Of a stretch of DNA of 64,000 bases, positions 48,157-58,370 are shown one piece after another (positions within the stretch are counted from its first letter, which is position 1; every line of letters starts with the position of its first letter). Source of the DNA: Aspidiotus rigidus (taxonomy: Eukaryota; Arthropoda; Insecta; Hemiptera; Diaspididae); assembly GCA_035079385.1 (NCBI GenBank), contig JAVHKY010000023.1, positions 4,092,001 to 4,156,000 on the forward strand, given 5' to 3'. The notes under the pieces were generated by a model. The model saw nothing but the letters and a program-made list of their open reading frames with translations, was not told the origin of the DNA and made no database searches. The position numbers and the translations under genes were made by a program.

Positions 48157-48787
48157 CAGTGTTTCTCAACCGCTGTGTTGCAGCACACTACGGTCCCGCA
48201 AGCCCACCCTTGGTGTTCCGCGAGATTTCGATCAAAAATATAAATTAACATGAACTAAAAAACGAATTGCCAACTTTTTCTATCCATTTAAAACTATCTG
48301 ACCGCTATTTTCCAGCTTTTGAATAATCTCAATTCCAGTTATAATTTCTCAAACTTGAATTTAAATCTACACTGAATGTCATGGAACTCAAAAAATTGTC
48401 TGCGATGGGGCCAAAAATATAGATCGTATTTCATGTTTCCCCCATAAATTTCGGAAAAGGGAGAGCCCGGGAGGTTCTCCAATAAATGCAAGAAACATTC
48501 AGGCCCTTATCAGAGGTAGAACTCAAAAAGTTTTCTCGAGTCCCGCTAGAAGGTCAAAGCTTCCGTTTCTCGAAACCACAGAGTAGGAAAAGAAAGTGGA
48601 AGACTCATATGACCACAGTGTACGGCCCGAAATCCTGGAATCAGGGAGACGAAATCAGGAGAGACATGAAAATGTAAAAACGTAGAAAAATTTTGGATAC
48701 AATTAGGAGTTTTGGAAATGCTGCGCCGCAGAAATATTGTCTCTATGGAAAACGTGCCACGATGTGAGAAAAGTTCGAGAAACACTG
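48157..48787. mobile_element. 631-bp hAT-type non-autonomous element
   Basis: The left end CAGTGTTTCTCAACCGCTG and the inverted right end CAGTGTTTCTCGAACTTTTC share the first 11 bases and resemble the hAT pattern CAGTG-TTCTCAA. The flanks GCCTAGTA and CGCTAATA match at five of eight bases; the host repeat's own CTAGTATAATG is visible across the insertion. A 63-codon open frame inside has no motif. Confidence 0.75.
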
Positions 48788-48797
48788 CGCTAATATA

Positions 48798-49570
48798 ATG
48801 AAGGCATCGTTACAGATTTCTGGACAATTTTCCAGCAGTATTCCCAATTCTATAACCACAATATGGATCTTGGGTCATATCGGCCATTCTCGCAACATAA
48901 ACAAATTGATCGTGCAGCCAAAATCTCCCGTCTTTTATCTGAAATTAACGACTAGATTCTTGGAGTTACCTATTGGGGTTTAAATTTGCACTAGATGGCG
49001 TTGCAAAATTACCTGCGCGGGTGAAATTGAGTGAGTGATGGTGGATAGTTTCAAACGGAAATACTGTCAACTGCAGAAGAGCAAAAAATGATGGAAAATA
49101 GTTCTGCGTAGTTGGTCGATTTTTTAACGACAGTGAAATAAAATGTAGGATAAGTTTTCTTTTAAAATGAAGTTCTACTTGATTAAAAAAGGTTTACATT
49201 TTGCCGTAGTCTAACGGTGAAATCATCATGATCACTCACTCAGAATCGATAACAAGCAGGGTGCCAACCTTTGAAACTCGAAGAATCCCAATGGAAAAAC
49301 AAAATCAACAACATTAACTTAGAATGATCAAAAGTAAGCCACTCCTTGGTCTTCCTCAAACAAACGCTACCGCCATGAAGAAGTCATTCCTCTCCGCCAC
49401 AGGATTGACCACACCCAACTCACCCACTCCCATTACCTTTTTGGTCTCCAAGTCCTTCCGTCATGTAACTACTGACATACAGACAATTTGACACTTCGTT
49501 ATCTTTTTTCATGTCTTGCCCTCCAAAACCAACGCACTTTCTATGACGTACCCTCACTAGTAAACTTCGT
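48798..49570 (+). pseudogene. LINE relics: RNase H and C-terminal pieces
   Basis: At 48820-48975, ITTIWILGHIGHSRNIN is a decayed RNase H motif (IWIPGHIGIxGNE), with DRAAKISRLLSEI in the next frame. At about 49370-49560, EEVILLRHRIDHTQLTHSHY and DNLTLRYLFSCLALQNQRTF correspond to LTRLRIGHTKxTHxxL and the zinc-finger-like end of the LINE at 50589-52675. The two pieces are split by about 350 bp of unassigned sequence and are frameshifted. Confidence 0.68.
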
Positions 49571-50579
49571 CTTACGGGTATCCATCTCTTTTCTACTTCT
49601 TTCCATTACTTCAATTTCGATTGTAATTTCGCCACATCCGAGCTGATGACGAATATAAGCAGTCGCATAACTCGTTAATTTAAAAAAAATGTACGGTATA
49701 CTTTCAACTGCATGCCTCGAAATGAAATTCAAAAAATGGGTTGCTTTGAGAAGATGCATACTTTAAAGAGCAAAAAATGAATAGATTTTCGGTTTAAATT
49801 TCCAAAAATGAACGTCGAATTTCATGTACAGTATAAATCAAGTTGTCGATAGAGCCACATTACCAGTTTTAAACAAACTTGAACTCTTTCTCTTCATTTC
49901 TATCATCCGTGTTTCATTCGCTTTTTTAGGACGAGTAAACAGTTCACAACAGTGTTTTCGCGAAGACAACCTTTTCGTATCAAACTCCAACACTCGAAGC
50001 CTCAAAATCTCAAGTATTTACTACTCGTACACATGTTTGATGAATCAAATCTCAAACAATAAGCGACGTGTTGACACGTTAAAAAAACACGATAACAAAA
50101 AGAGGTCATTTTCTCATTCGTACGGTACAAACTGAGAATTTTACTTCGCCGAAAAATATAGTAGAGATGAACTGGGTATGACAGTTATAATGATCTCAGA
50201 AAATTCAGAACCTTATGAGATTCTATACGTATGATCAAATTGATTAAATTCATGTGTGTGGATAAAAAGGAGATGAGCATATACTTTGTGGTAACAGCTA
50301 GTATAATGAATCGGGATCTTGAACGTATCCAGAAAACCTGACCACATTGATTGATAACTCGTCCTCTTTTTCGACTCCCTCAATTCGAAGGGCTGAATAA
50401 TTTGGCGGCTTGTGAGACAATTAGAGAAGATTTAGAGTAAATAAAAGTACGAGGATGTTATTTTAAGAAGAAAGGATTCTTCTGTTTCTAGTTTTAAGGC
50501 CCTGAGGTAGTGAAATGACGAACTCGTTGTTTCAAGTTTGGATATGTTTTCTCTTTATAAGGCAATCGACCAGCTCATA
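49571..50579. other. Intron, no feature recognised
   Basis: AT-rich sequence with no motif. The frame at 49824-50135 has no recognisable family. Confidence 0.5.
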
Positions 50580-50588
50580 AAATAAAAT

Positions 50589-52675
50589 GTCACCTCCCAA
50601 ATATACTGAATACGTTCCTAAACGACAGAACCCTCTTAGTAAGAATCCACAACATAACCTCCCCCCCTCTCCCAGTCCACAATGGAGTCCCTCAAGGTGA
50701 AGTCTTTAGTGTTTTACTATTACTATTAGCAATCAATGATATAACTACATACGTCAAACCCCCTCTCACTCAACGCCTCTTCGCCGACGACTTCAACAAC
50801 CCACAAAGAGCACACAGACTCCTTCAAGAAACCCTAAACTCAATCACCTCATGGACTTCAAAAACCGGATTCAGATTTTCTCCCTCAAAAACCTACTCAG
50901 TTATCTTCAAAAAAAGAAACCCTATCCCTTCCATATCTCCCCTAATTTTACAAAACTTCCAAATTCCATCCCGTAACCACGGCAAATTTCTTGGCTTACA
51001 GTTTGACCAAAAACTTACCTGGATTCCCCAGATTAAATCCATTAAAGCTAAATGCACACGCGCACTCAACATTATAAAATATATATCCCATCCTTCGAAA
51101 GGATGCAACAAAAAATTACTCCTCCAACTATACAAAAGCCTCATTCGACTATGGCTCCCCAATTTATAACTCAGCTAACAAAACCGTCTTCGCTCTACTT
51201 GACAACATCCAAACTTCTTCCTTCAGAATCGCCCTAGGAGCTTTTCGCACCAGCCCCAAACTCAGCTTATGTGCAGAAGCCTCTCCCCCCTCCACTTCCG
51301 CAGAATCACACTAACTGCCAATGTTTTAGCTTCCGTCTCACAATTTCCGGACCTCCCTATTTTCGATCGCATATTTCAACAAAATACAAATAATAATCAA
51401 CCCCCAAATAAACATATCCGCCTCCAATTCAAACACCTCATACATAAATCATTCGTAGCTAATCCTCTCAAACCCATTCACTCTTCCTCCCCCCCCCCTT
51501 GGACTCTCCCTCAACCTAAAATATGTCTCGACCTCACAGAAATCCCCAAAAGCGACAAAGCTACTTACATCCATCAAATCAAAAATCTACTTAAGGACTA
51601 CCCTCACCACACTCTCTGCCTACGTGACGGATCTAAAACAACCAAAAAAACAGCATATGCATACTCCATCGACGGAAAAATTACTTCTCACCGAATCCGC
51701 AACATCGCCTCCATTTTTACAGCTGAACTCATGGCCATACATTCCTGCCTCTCACAACTCGCTCAACTTTCCCCTAGTGGAAAATTCCTTCTCCTCACTG
51801 ACTCACTCTCTTCACTCCACTCACTTACCGATACATACACTTCTAACCCGCTCACCCAACGCATTCTCCTTACACTCCTCACACTTAACTCAATTAACTC
51901 CGAAATAATATTCATACGGATACCGGGTCACATTAATTTTCAAGAACACGATACAGTTGACCAAGCCGCCAAAACTGCCATCTTCCTCAATAAAATATCT
52001 GACAACTTCCTCCTACCAGCCCTTGATTATAAAAACCACTAACGTTCTCTGATAACTCAATCCTGGTACACCTTCTGGAAAAATCAAACTAACAACAAAC
52101 TCCTCGCCATCAAAAAAATTCCTATGCCCTGGTCATCCTCCTTCAGGAACATAAGACGAGAAGAAGTCATTCTTACACGTCTTAGAATTGGTCATACAAA
52201 AATTATCCACACTCACCTAATCAACAGCAACATCCTAACCCCTCCCTCTTGCCCCCACTGTCACCGAGACAATCCAACAGTCGAACATTTTTTTGCTTGC
52301 CCCCACCTTTTAGCTCTCCGCGATTCCACCAAAACACCCTCCTCCTTCACTCAAGCACTCAAAAGCAACTCCGACACCACATCCTGTACTCTACAATACC
52401 TCAAATTAACTGACTTTTATTCCCACATATAACATTATTCAAATAACTACTACACTCTAAAAACATTTACAAAAACTTTTCTTTACTCCTCACACATATT
52501 CCACTTTACCCTTACTTGACTCTTCCTCATCTTTCTTTACTCGTATCCAAAACTGCTTTATCCTAACTTACTATATAATTATTCTAACTATATTATATAA
52601 GTACGAGTATACTGTATACGTCGAGCTAATAACCTATTAGTTGTTTTAAAGCTCGTTAAAATAAATAAATAAATG
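50589..52675 (+). mobile_element. 5'-truncated LINE with RT and RNase H
   Basis: This is the best-preserved LINE here. The 3' tail is AAATAAATAAATG after GCTCGTT. The candidate target duplication AAATAAAAT lies at 50580-50588 and 52676-52684; it is low in complexity and so only moderately convincing. The body is C-rich on the plus strand, unlike the surrounding intron. Related pieces occur at 7806-9480 (minus), 22770-23525, 45440-45800 and 48798-49570. Confidence 0.85.
50600..52432 (+). pseudogene. LINE ORF2: RT fragment, RNase H and zinc-finger-like end
   Basis: The order of motifs is FLNDRTLLVRIH, NGVPQGEVFSVLLLLLAIND, RLFADDFNNPQ (RT catalytic FADD), FLGLQFDQKLTWIPQIKSIK (thumb) and GCNKKLLLQLYKSLIR. 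The RNase H domain is in the frame 51269-52042: LCLRDGSKTTKKTAYAYSID, IFTAELMAIHS, LLTDSLSSLHSL and IRIPGHINFQEHDTVDQAAK, with the D-E-D acidic residues present. The C-terminus (52124-52432) has LTRLRIGHTKIIHTHLI and PPSCPHCHRDNPTVEHFFAC, then stops. Frameshifts near 51170 and 52040 break the frame, and everything before RT motif 3 or so is missing, so the copy is dead. LINEs with RNase H and TAAA-type tails belong to I/R1/LOA-like groups. Confidence 0.88.
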
Positions 52676-52684
52676 AAATAAAAT

Positions 52685-54979
52685 CGCTCCCCTTTTATTT
52701 TAGGATGATATACAGAGTATATTATACGCCAGATCTGAAATTCACTAGATATAAAAATGAGTTGGGCAGTTGCAACGTAATTGTATTTTTCTAGTGCGCA
52801 TATTTTTTGTCTGAAATCTCGAAAAAGTCGACGATGATAATATTTATCTGCGCTTCTTCAAACATAAAGAGTTCACTTCAGGTCAAACGAATTTTCCGCA
52901 ATATAATATTGTAAATGCGTAAAAATAGATAAAGAGAGATACATCACAAACAATGGATCTATTCGTGCTCGCAAAATGACTAAGACAGCTAAATAGATTG
53001 AATAACAAAAAAAAAAAAAAACAAAAAGTAATTGTTAAAACAGCTAATTGAAACTCAAAATTGCTATAAATCGAGTCATAAATACGTTAAACATGCGAAG
53101 TTAGCTCACGACGCAGTTTTGTTGCAGAATATTACTTATTGATTGAGTCAATTACTTATAAATTGTACCGAGAATTCATTCTTCGTGAACATGAAAATGA
53201 AGATCTCCAGATGATTTCATTATTTTTAAGCTGGCCTATAAAATAAATTATCACAGGGAGTACAGCTAACTCTTTCATTTTAAAACTATTTTTTTTTTTT
53301 TGTGAAACGCCTGATTTTTCATTGGAGAAGCTGGTTTCCAAGCCTGTATATGAGCAGAAACTAAGAACTGATGATTTTCATCAAGCTCGTAAGAAAAATA
53401 AAAAATGCAGAAATGAAATGTTGAAGAGTACAATAGCAATAATCCAGGTGATCAGACGTTGGATCCTGAAGTCGAACATGATAAAGAAACCATCATTATT
53501 TTCGTGTTTAAAACCATATCACTCTTCCGTATTTTCCCCCTCAAAACGTTATTATTGACAGTTTGAAAGACGTGTTCTTTGCGTGAAACCTCAGTAATTC
53601 AATCTAAAAGAGCCACTTGCACTTACTATCGACTTACCCAGTCTCTCGTCAAACGATAGCTGTTCGTAATAGTAAAGTAATACGTCAATTTCCTTCTTTA
53701 TGTAGCCTACGTACTTATAATGAGAGAAAGGGGGAGAGTATTATCTCGCAGTCATTCAATTCTCGAAGATGATACTTCATTCCACGATCAGAGCGCAATA
53801 AAGTATTCGATATGACATTAATAGATATACGCGATATAATAGATTACATGCGCGTGATTAGGCGAAATCGCAGTCGTCACCACAGAAAGAAAAGGTTGCA
53901 TCCACATTTTAAAATTTTTTCTATACGTCATCTCACTGAGTTCTTTTAAAGGTCTCCGAATCGAACACGTATGAAGCATGCAACTTTTGAAAGCGGACGA
54001 GAATATGTTTAAATTAAGTTTTCAAATAAAAAAGGGGAATACATCAGCTGCGCTCAGTTTGAAAAATGATCACTATAAAGATTTATTAAATCAATAATTA
54101 AAAGATTTTTATTAAGACTCAACTCAAATTCTAGAGCCTTTCTTTAAAAAACACATTTGAACTGAGAGAGAATATCCATAAAAAATTCACAAAGTACTAG
54201 CTTCAGGGTGATATAATTACGAATACCGCTCAGAAACTATCGATGACTTTTGAAAAGCCCTATTCTAAGATGCCCTTAGTCGATTTCTCTTTTAAAGAAA
54301 TATTCAATAAACAAGAACGAAATGGCATAAATTTTTAGCGCGCAAAAAAATAAGATTTTCAACGCAAAATCCTTCTGTAAAAAAAGAAAAGAAAAATGGA
54401 AAATAAAAGTTATATACAACGTGAAAATTGTAGGCAAACTATTCATATCATTGACAAAAGATGGTGTATCTGTGGTCATCTAAAAACGGACATTGGCGTA
54501 CTCCAGTACTGTGTAGACGAACTTTTCTCAAGTACATACGTAGAAGGCACACAGGAATCCACGATTATAATTCATTCGCTATTCTGAAAGACAGTGACTC
54601 CTAAAGTATCCCGATTGGTATGAAGGGGCAGCCCTAAATTATGCTCCCTGGATTATAAGACAAGTCATAAATTACGTGAGAGATGGCCTCTTGGTCAATT
54701 TCTCAATGGCTTTGTCACTCTGGTAAAGTCATGGTCTAAGCGTTGTGACCCATTTTTGACAAACTATGAAAGGTTTGCTGATACACCCACACGTACATTC
54801 CAACAGTGGATCTTGGAGAAGATATCTATTTTGCAGCAACCACACAGCACAATAGGTTGGACGGAAAATTTTGTTTCTTCACACACCCTTCAAAAGAAAT
54901 TTACACCAAAAATACAGAAACAGCACCTCAAAATGGAAGGGGACGCATTCAAAACCAGTCGATACTCATCGGGCGTAAA
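52685..54979. other. Intron, no feature recognised
   Basis: AT-rich intron with an A run near 53010. Short open frames at 53322-53558 and 54396-54587 show no family motif. Confidence 0.55.
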
Positions 54980-55440
54980 ACTGTGAACCCGAAGTGCGTG
55001 AATCCCACATTTTAAAAACTCCAAAATTCAAACATTATTTGGGCATGCTCATTCGGCTGGAAATGGTTTACATTCCATCCGCGGCCAGGAACATGTCTCC
55101 AGGACAAAACCGGAAGTTTAGCTAAGGAAGCGTTGATGACACCTAACTTGGATCGACGACGTTGAAGTCAGACACGGATCTGGACGTTTTCTCAGGATGG
55201 ACCCTCCCCGAACCAGATAGAGGGTTTCCCATCAAAAAATTAGCGGCCATTGAACCCTCTACAAAGATAACGGAGAACTCGGAATCTCCACTGTTTTCAG
55301 CCTTCTGGTATGAATTACAATTTTTCCTTCCTACGTAGTTGAAATGGTTGAAAGTTTTGATGTCTTTTTCTTCTACATGACTATAGTAATTTTTCTCCAC
55401 TTTGCATTCTGATTTTTGTAAGTCCATCTTCTACAGAGAT
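54980..55440. repeat. Unclassified repeat family, second block
   Basis: The phrase GACGTTTTCTCAGGATGGAC followed by CCAGATAGAGGGTTTCCC (55175-55235) closely matches GACGTTTTCTGAGGACCGAC and CAGATAGCGGGTTCCC at 58307-58355. The remainder shows no coding motif. Confidence 0.6.
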
Positions 55441-55539
55441 TTAAATCAAAAATCATTCCCTAACTAGATGACCTGTGCTGCTCCGTAGCATTAGTATAAT
55501 TGATGATATAATTCAACCATGACCCCGGAACAGGGGGAA

Positions 55540-56640
55540 TATATTATTGTAGGTGGAATATATCCACATAAGAAATGTAATTGGTGAAACCGCGTTTGTA
55601 AGAGAGGCTAAGTTGATCAAGGAGTGATGGCGGATCGGAGGGTATACAAAATCAGCCCGGCCTGTTCAGTTGAAGTCCCTGGCAAATTGGAAAAGGGGGT
55701 TCGTTTTCCTTTCACAAATATCCCCTTAAGAAATGTACAGGGAAAAATTGCGTTTCGATTTTTTGAAAATTTGTGAGGAAGGCGGTGTAAATTGTTGAGT
55801 GACGGCGAATCTGTTGGGGAGAGGTATTCATTTGAAAAAAAAAAAAAAAGAAAAAAAAAAAGATCAGTCTGATCTGTTTAGTTTGACGCTGGTAAACTGA
55901 ATAAAATGGTTCAATTTCATCTAAAAAATACCTGTATCCACAAGAAATGTACAGGGCGAAATCGCGTTTCAATACTACCCAAAACTGAAGTCAGGGACGG
56001 ATCAGCCAATGGGTAATGGCTTATCTGTGGGTCGGAAGAATTTATTCAAAGGAAAGATCAGCCCAAACTGTCCAGGGGAAATGTCTGGCGAATTTTATTA
56101 AGTTTTACTGAATTTTTTTCAGTATAATATAGATAATATGTAAAAAGCTCAATTGAGGAAAATTCAAGAACGCCTTAAGTCGAGCGGCTGCTGATCCTTA
56201 ATGGCTCAGCTGGTGTGCTAAATGAACAAATTAAAGAAACTGAAGCAAACTGGTTGAGTAGAACGGCCAGACGGACTGTCATAAAGTTATTTTTGAAAGT
56301 TTTTTCATGTATATATAAAAAAAAAGGATGGAAGGAGGTTCAATGTTCAAGTTCATGCCTCTCTCACTGCTGGATGAGTCAACATACGTACTATAGCTAC
56401 TAAATAGCTACGCTTCTCGCGTTCAATCAACCGAATGTATGAAAAATTCCCTATAAGAAATACATGGGGAGAAAACGCAAATGCGGGTAAGTGAGGAGCA
56501 CCTGAAGTAAGGTTCTAAGTAATGCTTGATGGCTAATCTAGAGGTTATTCTGAAGAGAATGAAAAAAAAGAAGCAAATCCGTCCAGTAGAACGCCCGCAC
56601 GAACTGTGAAAAGGATAGATCCCAATTTTTTTTATTATAT
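55540..56640. repeat. Diverged tandem repeat of about 200 bp
   Basis: The phrase AAGAAATGTACAGGGAAAAA followed by TTGCGTTTC recurs, with changes, at about 55567, 55732, 55944 and 56456. Nearby companions are ATCAGCCC-CTGTTCAG and GGCGAATCTGTTGGGG or TGGCGAATTT. Spacing is 165-210 bp for the first three, and the last copy is more distant. An A-rich run interrupts it at 55836-55861. Confidence 0.6.
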
Positions 56641-56700
56641 GGATGACGTCATACTCTCCTGCTTGTACTCATATGAGCATAGCCTGTGTACATATATATG

Positions 56701-58031
56701 TTACAGTTAAAACCCGAAATCAGTAAATTCTAAAATTCACTAGTCAAAACTAGTTGCCACAAATGACTTTAGTCAGAACTAGTTTCGACTAGTTAACTCT
56801 AGAATTTACCGTGACCCTCAGCGTTGGAGCTAGTTTTAACTTAAATAATTTCAGGTAAAACTAGTTTTTACTAGTGAAAACTAGAATTGACTAGTGAAAA
56901 GTGAAATAGAGAAGAAATTATGATTGTCGGGGAACACTAGTTTTAACTAGTGAAAACAAGAAGGGTGAATCCAATCAGTAAAATGAATTTCTTCCCTAGT
57001 ACAAATGTAATTGCATGTTTATCAAGGGTGTTGGAGCAATTTTTTTTAGAGGCCTCCGGAACGAATACAGAAAATGACTCTCCGACTCCGGTTGCCTCCA
57101 GTGGACACGTTTGGAGGCGTCTTCTGACCTCCAAAGTATGTCTTTGGAAGTACCTCAAAATGCCTCCAGCGCAATTACTGAGATTGGAGAAAATGCCTCC
57201 GGAGGCACTGTCGAAGAAACCGAAGACGTCTTTGGAGACGCCTCCGAAGGCACTTGTAACGTTGATCAGTGTGACCAGATGTAGCATATTGGCCTACCAG
57301 TGTTGCCAGATGACAGATGATACTCACAAGGTGTATTTAAAACTTTGGCTTTTCTTCGAACCGAGCAGCGCTAGCATCAAAGTGGCTGAATGAGGGTTCG
57401 AGGAATAGAATACTGTTGAAAAAAGTGCCTCCTAAAGGATCTTTGGAAGCACCTCCATGCCTCTAGGTGGAAGCAAGGTACCTCCGGAGGCAAAATGCTC
57501 CAGCCTCCAACATCTTGGTTTAAATCCTCACCATCTTCGCCTCATTGGAGGCGGAGGCAAGGTACCTCCAGAGACAAAATGCCTCCAGCCTCCAACACCC
57601 TTGAATTTTTATTTTTCACAAAGCTTGTTTGTACTTGAATGGTGTGCGTCAATTAGTCACTGTTAGGTTTGCTCTTGTAACGTTTATAGACCGACGAATT
57701 CGTATGATGTACGGTTTAATGTGTGAATTAAGGAAGAAAAATTTAGAACTTTTTCGTATATTTTATTCCAGTGTGAGCTACTTATCCTCAAAGTTGAGCA
57801 GAACTACCAAATATCTATCAATTTGGCCGAAGTATGTCTGGAAATACCATCACCTTTTGAACTCGAACAATTTCAATTCATTTCAGTTATAACTAGAATT
57901 TACTGATGAATTCAAACAATTTTTTTATTCTAGAATTAACTAGTCAAAACTAGTTCTGACTAAAGTCATTTGTGGCAACTAGTTTTGACTAGTGAATTTT
58001 AGAATTTACTGATTTCGGGTTTTAACTGTAA
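56701..58031. mobile_element. 1.3-kb TIR element with long near-perfect ends
   Basis: The outer TIRs run about 110 bp each. Left starts TTACAGTTAAAACCCG, passes CACTAGTCAAAACTAGTTGC and GACTTTAGTCAGAACTAG; the inverted right end follows it almost base for base. The interior of each TIR is rich in ACTAGT and GACTAGT motifs. The pairing extends outward as TATATG on both sides, so the exact end and target duplication are unclear (possibly TA-type). No transposase is present. A separate GCCTCC-rich element lies inside. Confidence 0.85.
57023..57603. mobile_element. Nested element with GCCTCC-rich interior
   Basis: A perfect 14-bp inverted pair, CAAGGGTGTTGGAG, lies at 57023-57036 and 57590-57603. 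The interior repeats GCCTCCGGAGGC, CTGGAGGC, AAGGTACCTCCGGAGGCAAA and ATGCCTCCAGCCTCC many times; much of it can pair with itself. No target duplication or transposase is visible. The base composition is clearly different from the surrounding TIR element. Confidence 0.65.
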
Positions 58032-58039
58032 CATATACA

Positions 58040-58370
58040 TATCCCTGAATTAGGCCAAGGTCACTGATGACGTCATACTACGCCTAGACAACATTCTTCA
58101 GAATGATTATGCCTAGTGAAATGGAGGCTGTAGTAGTAAAACCATACTAGTATACTGTAGGGCCTAATATAGTCTACTACGTTGTAATAAGTCAAGCCTA
58201 GTATAATGAAAGCTAAGAATAGAAATTCAAAAGTAGCGATGGTTGAAATTTTTTCATGTCCCTAAAAAGGGGCGAGGTCATCGACGATATCACTAAGTTT
58301 GGGCGCGGACGTTTTCTGAGGACCGACCCCAACGTAACAGATAGCGGGTTCCCTGCTGAAAGAAGAAGAA
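58040..58370. repeat. Unclassified repeat family, third block
   Basis: It continues the family seen at 47492-48156 and 54980-55440: GATGACGTCATACTACGCC, GGGCCTAATATAGTC, GCCTAGTATAATGAAAGC, GAAATTTTTTCATGTCCC and GACGTTTTCTGAGGACC. GATGACGTCATACT is also found at 56641, just to the left of the TIR element, which suggests that element inserted into a tandem pair. Confidence 0.6.
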
